64,000 nt of DNA from Thiorhodococcus minor (GTDB taxonomy: Bacteria > Pseudomonadota > Gammaproteobacteria > Chromatiales > Chromatiaceae). The stretch lies in contig NZ_JAAIJQ010000013.1 in the NCBI RefSeq assembly GCF_010820565.1, forward strand, positions 1-64,000, in the 5' to 3' direction. Shown here piece after piece: positions 16,035 through 23,568 of this stretch. Position 1 is the first letter of the stretch, and every line of letters begins with the position of its first letter. A program made the position numbers and the translations under genes. The notes under the pieces are model-generated. The model did not search any database, had not been told where the DNA came from, and saw nothing but the letters and a program-made list of their open reading frames with translations.

Positions 16035-17090
16035 CTAGGCCAGGCTGCCGCGGGCAGCAACCCGCAGGCAATGGACGCTGAAGAGCTGCTCGGAGTCCGT
16101 CCACACCTCCTCCGCCTCGAAACCGGCATCGCGCGCGAGAGCCTGGAAATCCGCGATGCTGTATTTGTAGGAGCACTCGGTATGAATGGTCTCGCCCTGC
16201 TTGAAGGGAATCTCGCGTCCGGCGATCCGCACGCTTTGGTCGCACAGACTCTCAAGGTGCATCTCGATACGGCTGACCTCGGCGTTGAAGAAGGCCTTGT
16301 GACGAAACGCACTGGTATCGAAGTCCGCCTCCAGCTCGCGGTTGATGCGCGTCAGGAGGTTGAGATTGAAGGCGGCGGTCACCCCCTGTGCATCGTTGTA
16401 GGCGGCACTCAGAAGGCTCGGGTCCTTGCGCAGATCGACGCCGATGAGCAATCGCCCGCCTTCCCCGAGCACGCCGGCGACCCGCCGCAGAAGCCCGCGG
16501 GCCTCCTGCGGCTCGAAGTTGCCGATGCTGGATCCGGGAAAGAAGGCCGCGAGCTGGCTCCAGCCGGGCTCCAAGGGCAGCTTGAAAGGGCCGGAGTAAT
16601 CGGCACAGGCGGCCAGAATCATCAGTCCTGGGAAGCGCTCGGCCAGCGCGTGGGCGGACGCGAGCAGGTGGTCCTTGGAGATGTCGACGGGCACGTAGAC
16701 ATGGGGCCGCAGGGCCGCCAGCAAGGTCTGAATCTTGAGGCTGCTCCCGCTCCCCAGCTCGATGAGGACATTCTCGCGGCCCAGGCGGTCGGCCATTGCC
16801 TCGCCATGGGTCTCCAGGATGCCGATCTCGGTTCGGGTCGGATAGTACTCGGGCAGCTCGGTGATGGCGTCGAAGAGCTGAGAGCCGCGCCGGTCATAGA
16901 AGAGCTTCGGCGAGAGCCGCTTCGGAGACTGGCTCAAGCCTTGGAGGACCTCCTCGCGCAGGTCGGCTATCGTCGGATGGTAGTCGCAAAAGCTGACCCG
17001 GGCGTCCTGCGTCGGCTCTGCCGAATCGGAGTGCGCGTCCAGGGCCGGACCTTGGGGGTCCCGGTAAGCTGCCGCTGCGGCTTGCGTCAT
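16035..17090 (-). CDS. egtD: L-histidine N-alpha-methyltransferase, ergothioneine biosynthesis
   Basis: 351 residues starting MTQAAAAAYRDPQ. EgtD trimethylates histidine to hercynine with three S-adenosylmethionine. The family core is clear: FYDRRGSQLFDAITELPEYY, EIGILETHG, the SAM-binding loop VLIELGSGSSLK, FPGSSIGNF and GVDLRKDP. The C-terminal region has HTECSYKYS, which lines the histidine pocket. The start codon overlaps the egtB stop as ATGA, so the two are coupled. The downstream C-S lyase gene egtE and egtA are not in the window. Confidence 0.95.
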   Translation of the reverse strand: MTQAAAAAYRDPQGPALDAHSDSAEPTQDARVSFCDYHPTIADLREEVLQGLSQSPKRLSPKLFYDRRGSQLFDAITELPEYYPTRTEIGILETHGEAMADRLGRENVLIELGSGSSLKIQTLLAALRPHVYVPVDISKDHLLASAHALAERFPGLMILAACADYSGPFKLPLEPGWSQLAAFFPGSSIGNFEPQEARGLLRRVAGVLGEGGRLLIGVDLRKDPSLLSAAYNDAQGVTAAFNLNLLTRINRELEADFDTSAFRHKAFFNAEVSRIEMHLESLCDQSVRIAGREIPFKQGETIHTECSYKYSIADFQALARDAGFEAEEVWTDSEQLFSVHCLRVAARGSLA

Positions 17091-18391
17091 TTGAGTGTCT
17101 CCGCGAGTCGGAATCCTTTGAATTGCCAGCGCTCGACTGGATAGAAGAAGTTGCGATAGGTGGGCCTGATATGATCCAGCGAGGTGGCGCATGAGCCACC
17201 GCGCAGCACCATCTGATTGCACATGAACTTGCCGTTGTACTCCCCGAGTGCGCCGGCCGGGGCACGATAGCCTGGATAGGGCAGATAGGCGGAGCCGGTC
17301 CACTCCCAGACGTCGCCGAAGAGCTGCTTGAGCCCCGCGCCATCGGGCGCAGGACGCGGATGCAGCCAGCCGTCGTCCACGAAGTTGCCCGCGATCTCGA
17401 CCGCGTCCGCGGCATGCTCCCACTCGGCCTCGGTCGGCAGGCGCTTCCCGGCCCAGGTCGCGAAGGCATCGGCCTCGTAGTAGCTGAGGTGGCAGACCGG
17501 CTCGGCTGGATTCAACGGGCGCATGCCGGAGAGGGTCATGAGCTGCCAGGCGCCATCCACCTCCTCCCAGTACAGCGGGCAGCGCCAGCGGCGTGTCTGA
17601 ACCTCGGCCCAGCCGTCCGAGAGCCAGAGCGCTGGATTCTGGTAGCCGCCGTCCTGAACGAACTCGAGGTACTCGCCATTGGTCACGGGACGATCGGCAA
17701 CCGCAAAGGGCTCGAGAAAGACCCTGTGCCTGGGGCGCTCGTTGTCGAAGCCGAACGCCGCGTCCGGTCCGCTGCTGTCCAGGCCCAGACGCACCAGACC
17801 GCCCTCGAGCGGCTCCCAGCGCAGGGGTGCGGGATCCGCGAGCGGCGACTGAGGCAAGTCTTTGAGGTAAGCCGGCCGCAGCGGATTGTGGGCGAAGTGG
17901 CGCTTGATGTCGGTCACGAGCAGCTCTTGATGCTGCTGCTCGTGATTCAGGCCGATCTGCAGACGCATTGCCACGCGCGGCCAGTCGGCGACATCGCAGC
18001 CTTCGATCAGCCGAAGCATGGCCGCGTCGACATGGTGGCGGTAATCGTAGACCTCGGCGACGGTCGGGCGGGACAGCAGGCCGCGCTCCTGGCGAGGCCA
18101 GAAGCCAGCCCCGGTCTGCTCGTAATAGCTGTTGAAGAGGTGCTCGAACCTGGGATGGAAGACGCTGTAGGCCGGGAGGAAGGGCCTGAGAAGGAAGGTC
18201 TCGTAGAACCAGGACACATGCGCCAAGTGCCACTTCGGGGGACTGGCCTCGACGACCGTCTGGAGGCCGTAGTCTTCGGTCTCCAACGGCTCGCAGAGTC
18301 GCTCGGAGAAGGCTCGAGCGCGCTTGAAGCGCTCGCGGAGCACGGCGCGCGAATCTCCGGCCGCGTCCTTCATGGTTGACGATTCCTGCAT
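17087..18391 (-). CDS. egtB: Ergothioneine sulfoxide synthase (iron-dependent)
   Basis: 434 residues. An N-terminal DinB-like domain (about 20-170) carries the iron-binding histidines, seen in PKWHLAHVSWFYETF and in LNHEQQHQEL. It is followed by a formylglycine-generating-enzyme-like domain (about 190-434) with VTNGEYLEF, RLPTEAEWEHA, GDVWEWTGSAYLP and a C-terminal RPTYRNFF. It joins hercynine to a thiol donor (gamma-glutamylcysteine or cysteine) with oxygen. The donor cannot be told from sequence here, though the absence of egtA nearby fits a route that does not use gamma-glutamylcysteine. Oxygen dependence is notable in a presumed anoxygenic phototroph. Confidence 0.94.
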   Translation of the reverse strand: MQESSTMKDAAGDSRAVLRERFKRARAFSERLCEPLETEDYGLQTVVEASPPKWHLAHVSWFYETFLLRPFLPAYSVFHPRFEHLFNSYYEQTGAGFWPRQERGLLSRPTVAEVYDYRHHVDAAMLRLIEGCDVADWPRVAMRLQIGLNHEQQHQELLVTDIKRHFAHNPLRPAYLKDLPQSPLADPAPLRWEPLEGGLVRLGLDSSGPDAAFGFDNERPRHRVFLEPFAVADRPVTNGEYLEFVQDGGYQNPALWLSDGWAEVQTRRWRCPLYWEEVDGAWQLMTLSGMRPLNPAEPVCHLSYYEADAFATWAGKRLPTEAEWEHAADAVEIAGNFVDDGWLHPRPAPDGAGLKQLFGDVWEWTGSAYLPYPGYRAPAGALGEYNGKFMCNQMVLRGGSCATSLDHIRPTYRNFFYPVERWQFKGFRLAETLK

Positions 18392-18818
18392 GGTTTCCTC
18401 ATCTGCTCAGGTCCTGACTGCGCGCGCCCGCGCGACGACCGCGATTGCTGGATGCGCAGGCCAAGCCAACACCCGGCCGCCGGGATTCGGCTGAGCCGAA
18501 TCGGACCACCAGCCTCTCGGATGGATGGCCGACGGCAGCGCCGGCAAGCGCGCCTGCCCGCAGACTGTGCGGCCGGCAGGAGCGATTTCCACCAACCCCG
18601 TCAGTCGGGCTTTCAGGATTCGGCTCGGGAGGAGGCCCGGACTGCACGCCGCAGGGAGCCAGGCCGCGCCGACCGCATGCCGAGAAGGAAGCGGATCGGC
18701 TCACCCCGCAGTCCGGGCTGTAGAACTGCGATTGATGCCCCATGTAGGGGCCAAGAGATCGCAAGCTAAGCGGCAGCAGCGCAATCGCGCCGAGCGCCCG
18801 CGTCGGAGCCTGGAGTAG
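18392..18818. repeat. Intergenic region with two perfect inverted repeats
   Basis: 427 bases between divergent egtB and the Lon-N-domain gene. A tight palindrome, GATTCGGCT-G-AGCCGAATC, lies at 18484-18502, and an 11-bp inverted pair, GCCCGGACTGC/GCAGTCCGGGC, at 18635-18645 and 18708-18718. No T tracts follow. These may be extragenic palindromes or operators. No gene seen. Confidence 0.5.
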
Positions 18819-19487
18819 ATGATGACTCGTAATCCCTTCTTCCCGAAATTCTCTGATCTCCCCCGCGAAATCCCGATCTTTCCGCTGGCCGGGGCGGTCG
18901 TCATGCCGGGTGTCCAACTTCCGCTCAACATCTTCGAGCCACGCTACCTCAACATGGTGACCGACAGCCTTGCGTCGAGCCATCTCCTCGGCATGATCCA
19001 GCCAACCAGCGAGACCATGATGGAGGAGACGCCCGAGATCCATCGTGTCGGCTGCGCGGGCCGAATCACTTCTTACAGCGAGACGTCCGACGGGCGCATT
19101 ATCCTCGTCCTGACCGGCGTCTGTCGCTTTCAGGTGTCGAAAGCGCTCGAGGAGCAGAACGGGTACAGGCGCGTCAAGCCCGACTGGGAGCGCTTCGCCG
19201 CCGACTATCACGCCGAAGAGGGCCCGGCGATCGGGGATCGCGATGGCTTTCTCGGCTCGCTCAAGACCTACTGCAGCCTGCGCGGCGTCGAGATCCCCTG
19301 GGACGACATCGAGAAGATGGGCGACGGCGAGCTGATCAATCTCCTCTGCGCCCACCTGCCCCTCAGCCCGGAGGACAAACAGGCCTTGATCGAGACTCTA
19401 CAGGCGGCAGAGCGGGCCTCGCTCATGCGCGGTCTGCTCGACATGGCGGCGGCCTCCAGCATGCGGGTCGCCGAACATAGGCACTGA
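18819..19487 (+). CDS. Lon N-terminal-domain (substrate-binding) protein
   Basis: 222 residues. The protein is essentially the LON substrate-binding domain: REIPIFPLAGAVVMPGVQLPLNIFEPRY at the N-terminus, HRVGCAGRI and ILTGVCRF-like segments in the middle, and a helical C-terminal half. It lacks the AAA+ and protease domains of Lon, as do many stand-alone bacterial members. A GGAG site lies five bases before the ATG. The function of stand-alone members is not established; adaptor or chaperone roles are guesses. Confidence 0.87.
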   Translation: MMTRNPFFPKFSDLPREIPIFPLAGAVVMPGVQLPLNIFEPRYLNMVTDSLASSHLLGMIQPTSETMMEETPEIHRVGCAGRITSYSETSDGRIILVLTGVCRFQVSKALEEQNGYRRVKPDWERFAADYHAEEGPAIGDRDGFLGSLKTYCSLRGVEIPWDDIEKMGDGELINLLCAHLPLSPEDKQALIETLQAAERASLMRGLLDMAAASSMRVAEHRH

Positions 19488-19815
19488 CGCGGCTCGAAAA
19501 AGAGGATGATCGACAGCCGCGTCGCGCAGCCAATGAGTGATGACGCTCTGTTACGCCCCGCCTGATCAGGCGCCTTGTCCAGCCGCTCGGCCGGCTTGTA
19601 TCCATGTGCCGAGAAGTCGTCTCAGAGGAGATGCTTCGGGAAGTCCGGGGCCAGCTCACCCGCAACATCGGCCAATGCGGAGCTGCACAGCTTGGATTGG
19701 CTCTCGGATGGCTGTCGTGATGGTCTAGAGCGGGCTCCTTGGTATTAGGTGTCGACGAGCCGAGCCCCTGTCCTTTGCGCCTTGCGCGTCTCTCGATCGA
19801 CAGGTCGCCCCACCC
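19488..19815. other. Convergent intergenic region
   Basis: 328 bases between two convergent genes. I see no coding frame with support, no RNA and no strong terminator. Confidence 0.4.
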
Positions 19816-22524
19816 TTAGCAGGACAAGCGATCCAAGACTGCCTGGAGCCTGCTTCGCTCCAGCGGCTTGACCAAATGCTCGTCGAAACCGCCGTCCAAG
19901 GACCGCTCGCGGGCGTGCTCATGACCGAGACCGGTCAGGGCGACGAGCATCAATCGTCCGGGCTCCGGATAACGCTGACGGAGCCGTCCCGCGAGCTCCA
20001 CGCCATCCATGCCTGGCATCCCGATATCGAGCAAGGCGAGGCGCGGCTCGAAGTCTCCGAGCAGCGCGAGCGCCTCGGCACCCGAGCTGGCCGTGCGCAC
20101 CTGATAGCCTTGAATCTCGAGCAGCATGGCCAGCGCGCCCGACACGTCGGCGTTGTCATCCACCACCAAGACTTTGAGCGCCTCGCCACCTCCGGCCGCG
20201 GGATGCGACTTCAACGGCAGCTGCGCGGCGGTCGGATGATCGTCCGCGAGCAGCGGAAGGCGCAGCTCCAGCTCTGAGCCCAAGCCAGACCCTTCACTCC
20301 GGGCGTCCAGGCGACCGCCGTGCAGCTCGGCCAGGCGCCGGGCGATCGTCAGCCCGAGACCCAGGCCACCATCGCCTGACTCGGATTGCGTGACGCCTTG
20401 CGCAAAGGCCCCGAACATGGATTCGATCTGGACCGCCGACATCCCCTGACCATTGTCCCTCACCCGCACCACGACATCCCTGCCGTCCAGGGCATGATCG
20501 ACGTCGATCGCTCCGCCACGCGGCGTATATCTCGCGGCGTTGACCAGGAGGTTGAGCAGGATCTGAGAAAGCCGGACCGGATCGCCTTGGACGCGCACCT
20601 GCTCGGGGGGAAGCTCGTAACCGAACCTGTGGTCGCGCTCCTGCATCATCGCCCGCACCCCATCCACGGCCTGCTTTACCACCTCCCTGAGCGCGATCTC
20701 ACGTGTATCCAGGTCGATGCGGTCACGCACGATCCGCGAGACGTCGAGCAGGTCGTCCAGCAGTCGCCCCATGTGGGCGGTCTGGCGATCGAGCACGTCG
20801 ACCGCCCAGACGATGCGCTGATCCTCACCGATCCCGATCGAGCGGATGATCTCGACCGCATTGCGGATCGGCGACATGGGATTGCGCAGCTCGTGGCCGA
20901 GCATCGCGAGGAATTCGTCCTTGCGGCGGTCGGCCTCGAGCAGCGCCTGCTCGGCCGCCTTTTCCTTGCGAATGTCGCGCGTCACCGTGGCATATTGGAG
21001 CGGCCTTCCGGTCTCGGGGTCGTCGATGCGCAGGGCATCGTAGAAGACCGCGATGGGCTCTCGGGTCCGGAAGTGGCGAAAGCGAAACTCCCCCGCCCAT
21101 CGCCCCGTCCGCTCGACCGCCGGCATGATGGTCTCGCGAAAGAAGGGATGATCCTCGGGCAGTAAGAAGTCTTCGATCTTGATGACAGCCGGCTCGACGT
21201 CAGGGTCCAGCCCGACGAGATGCTTGCCCGCCTGATTGATATAAACGCCACGATGATCCAGGCTCGCGATCGCGATGAGATCGGACGAGCATTCGACGAC
21301 CGTCGCCAGATCCCGCGCGCGATCCTCCGCCGCGCGTCTGTCCGTGATGTCGATGATGGCGGCCAGGGCGCGCAGCGGATGCCCGGCGTCGTCGCGGATG
21401 AAGGTCATGTTGACCAACGCCCAGATCACCCGACCGTCCTTGCGGATATAGCGCTTCTCGACGAAGTAGTCGGTATCCTCCTGACGCAGCGCCCGCTGGT
21501 AGCGAATGGCGTCGTAAGCGAGGTCTTCAGGGTGGGTAAGCTCCCTGAAGGTCATCCGCAGCAGCTCGTCGGCCTCGTAGCCCAAGAGACGACGGAGTCG
21601 CTGGTTGACGCGCAGCAGACGCCGGGTCTCCGGCTCGACGACCACCATGCCGACGGTCGCGAGCTCGAACATGAGCCGAAACTGATTCTCGCTTTCCCGC
21701 AGCGCCTGCTCCACCCGCATAGTGTCAGTGATATCGCGATTTGCGACACGCCGCCCCGCGAAAGTGCCGTCGGACCCATAGACGGGCTTACAAGCATGCT
21801 CGACCCAGCGGACCTGGCCATTCGCGTTCTGAATGCGCAGCCTCAGCCGAGTCTCTGGCCGAAGAAATGGCTCTCCGCTTAGGTGCTCGGTGAAGGCCTG
21901 GCGATCCTCGGCATGAACGATCGAGGTCAAGAGCGTCGGGTCGGCTTCGAATGCCTCGACCCCATAGCCTGTCACCGCCTCGCACGAGGGCGACATCCAT
22001 CGCAGCCCGCCATCCGGCCCGATCCAATACTCCCAATCGAAGGTATGCGTCGTCAGGATCCGCCAGGTCTCGGCCTCTCGCGCAAGCTCGGCGACCACCT
22101 TGTCCATTGGCGTCAAGTCCAGGGCGCAGAGCGTCAGGCCAAAGACGTTTCCAGCCGGATCTTTCGAGGGCACCAGGGTAAGATCGAGCGCTCGCTGCTG
22201 CGTTGAATCTCCGAGCACGAAGCGCCCTTGATAGGCACGCCCCGTCCGCATGACTTGCGTCGCAAGCTGCTTGAGCTCGGCACAAGCCACCAGGGCTCCA
22301 TCCCAGCCAGCGACCGGCGGCGCCCCCACTTGCTGTGGACGTCTCACCCAGGTCGGCGCCAGATCCGGGCTCAGTGTACAAATCGCAATCGCGGCGCCAG
22401 CATCTGACTGGGAGACGCTACGCTGGCCGGCTGCGAGCACGTGGAGATGGGGAAGCAAGGGAGGGTCTGCGTGAGCTGACGGCGGTATCGCATCGACCAT
22501 ACTCGCCGGATAATCCCCATTCAA
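19816..22524 (-). CDS. Soluble multi-PAS hybrid sensor histidine kinase
   Basis: 902 residues with no membrane helix, so a cytoplasmic sensor. After an N-terminal segment (about 30-150) there are three PAS domains with PAC ends: about 155-275 (PAC near VANRDITD), 280-400 (near AIIDITDRRAA) and 405-525 (near TVTRDIRKEKA). The H-box FLAMLGHELRNPMSP is next, then the ATPase domain with LLNLLVNAARYTPRGG and GLGLGLTIARRL. A C-terminal receiver domain (about 780-900) has VLVVDDNADVS, phospho-acceptor Asp in LALLDIGMPGMDG and the Lys in HLVKPLERS. It has no output domain, so it probably feeds a phosphorelay. No partner is adjacent. Ligands are unknown. Confidence 0.9.
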   Translation of the reverse strand: MNGDYPASMVDAIPPSAHADPPLLPHLHVLAAGQRSVSQSDAGAAIAICTLSPDLAPTWVRRPQQVGAPPVAGWDGALVACAELKQLATQVMRTGRAYQGRFVLGDSTQQRALDLTLVPSKDPAGNVFGLTLCALDLTPMDKVVAELAREAETWRILTTHTFDWEYWIGPDGGLRWMSPSCEAVTGYGVEAFEADPTLLTSIVHAEDRQAFTEHLSGEPFLRPETRLRLRIQNANGQVRWVEHACKPVYGSDGTFAGRRVANRDITDTMRVEQALRESENQFRLMFELATVGMVVVEPETRRLLRVNQRLRRLLGYEADELLRMTFRELTHPEDLAYDAIRYQRALRQEDTDYFVEKRYIRKDGRVIWALVNMTFIRDDAGHPLRALAAIIDITDRRAAEDRARDLATVVECSSDLIAIASLDHRGVYINQAGKHLVGLDPDVEPAVIKIEDFLLPEDHPFFRETIMPAVERTGRWAGEFRFRHFRTREPIAVFYDALRIDDPETGRPLQYATVTRDIRKEKAAEQALLEADRRKDEFLAMLGHELRNPMSPIRNAVEIIRSIGIGEDQRIVWAVDVLDRQTAHMGRLLDDLLDVSRIVRDRIDLDTREIALREVVKQAVDGVRAMMQERDHRFGYELPPEQVRVQGDPVRLSQILLNLLVNAARYTPRGGAIDVDHALDGRDVVVRVRDNGQGMSAVQIESMFGAFAQGVTQSESGDGGLGLGLTIARRLAELHGGRLDARSEGSGLGSELELRLPLLADDHPTAAQLPLKSHPAAGGGEALKVLVVDDNADVSGALAMLLEIQGYQVRTASSGAEALALLGDFEPRLALLDIGMPGMDGVELAGRLRQRYPEPGRLMLVALTGLGHEHARERSLDGGFDEHLVKPLERSRLQAVLDRLSC

Positions 22525-22593
22525 CCTTGAAATCTGGGGCTTTCGCGTCTAGTTCCTGACCGAAATCAGGATTCGCACTCAGAGGTATAGAAG

Positions 22594-22920
22594 ATGGCAG
22601 TCACACTGACAGAGGCCGCTGCGCGGCACGTCGCCGACATGATCGAGAAGCGCGGCCATGGGCTTGGGCTAAGGGTCGGGACCAAGAAGAGCGGTTGCAG
22701 CGGCTTCGCCTACGATGTCGACTACGCCGACAGCCTGGACGGCGGTGATCAGATCTTCGAGAGCTTCGGGGTCAAGGTCGTGGTCGACGAAGCGAGCATG
22801 GAGCACATCGACGGTATGGAGATCGACTTCGTGAAGTCGAACTTGCTGAATCAGGGGTTCGAGTTCAAGAATCCGCGCGCCAAGGATCAGTGCGGCTGCG
22901 GCGAGTCCTTCAGCGTCTGA
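22594..22920 (+). CDS. A-type iron-sulfur carrier protein (IscA/SufA/ErpA family)
   Basis: 108 residues of the HesB/IscA fold, with the three conserved cysteines Cys35 (KKSGCSGFAY), Cys100 and Cys102 (DQCGCGESF). It carries 2Fe-2S or 4Fe-4S clusters to apo-proteins. It stands next to a SufE gene 34 bases downstream rather than in a full isc or suf operon, so the exact subfamily is uncertain. The YDVDYAD segment resembles SufA/IscA more than ErpA. Confidence 0.9.
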   Translation: MAVTLTEAAARHVADMIEKRGHGLGLRVGTKKSGCSGFAYDVDYADSLDGGDQIFESFGVKVVVDEASMEHIDGMEIDFVKSNLLNQGFEFKNPRAKDQCGCGESFSV

Positions 22921-22954
22921 CGCTCAGCGCACACCCGAATGAAGAGTCCGCTCC

Positions 22955-23386
22955 ATGGAAAATGACGAGATCAGAGAGATCATCGAGAACTTCGAGCTGC
23001 TGGGCGACTGGGATCAGCGCTATCAGTACCTGGTCGAGATCGGCGAGCGCCTGCCGGCGATGCCGGCGGCGCTCAAGACCCAAGCCAACCGGGTCGTCGA
23101 GTGCATGAGTCTGGTCCATGTCGCCACCGAGCCGGATCCCGACCGGCCCGACCACCTGATCTATCGCGGCGATTGCGACACGGCGATCATCAAGGGTGTG
23201 GTCGCCCTGCTGGTAGGCCTATTCTCACGAAAGACGCCAGCGCAGATCGAGGCGCTGGATGTCGATGCCCTCTTCGAAGGACTCCAGCTCGAGGAGCACC
23301 TCAGCCCCAATCGGCATGTAGGCGTCTACGCCATCGTCAATAAGATGAAGGGGCAAGCCCAGGCCCTAGGAGCCTGTCCGACTTAG
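22955..23386 (+). CDS. sufE: SufE-type sulfur acceptor protein
   Basis: 143 residues of the SufE family. Cys50 in NRVVECMSLV is the sulfur-accepting residue; RGDCDTAIIKG and SPNRHVGVYAIV are family motifs. It receives sulfur from a cysteine desulfurase (SufS/CsdA), which is not encoded here. The last codons (GACPT and stop) lie inside the left arm of an inverted-repeat element, so the natural C-terminus was probably replaced by an insertion. The conserved fold ends before that point, and function is likely kept. Confidence 0.92.
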   Translation: MENDEIREIIENFELLGDWDQRYQYLVEIGERLPAMPAALKTQANRVVECMSLVHVATEPDPDRPDHLIYRGDCDTAIIKGVVALLVGLFSRKTPAQIEALDVDALFEGLQLEEHLSPNRHVGVYAIVNKMKGQAQALGACPT

Positions 23387-23533
23387 GATGAATCGGCTGC
23401 GGAACCGGGAGAACGGCCCCTTTCGCGCCGGTTTTTCGTTACATAGACCCCCTATGCGCCTCAAAACCGGCGCGAAATGGCCTCGCTCTCCCACTTCCTC
23501 GCTTCGCCCCCCCCAAGTCGGACAGGCTCCTAG
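23366..23533. mobile_element. MITE-like inverted-repeat element at the sufE 3' end
   Basis: A perfect 19-bp inverted pair begins CTAGGAGCCTG (23366-23384) and ends CAGGCTCCTAG (23515-23533). A second, perfect 15-bp pair is nested inside (TTTCGCGCCGGTTTT at 23421-23435; its complement at 23463-23477). Each end carries CTAG, which could be the target duplication or part of the ends. The 168-bp element codes for nothing, sits between convergent genes and could act as a bidirectional terminator as RNA. No transposase is nearby; the mobile nature is inferred. Confidence 0.65.
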
Positions 23534-23568
23534 CCTGCTGAGGGGGTGTTGCGCCGCAAGCCAGCCCC

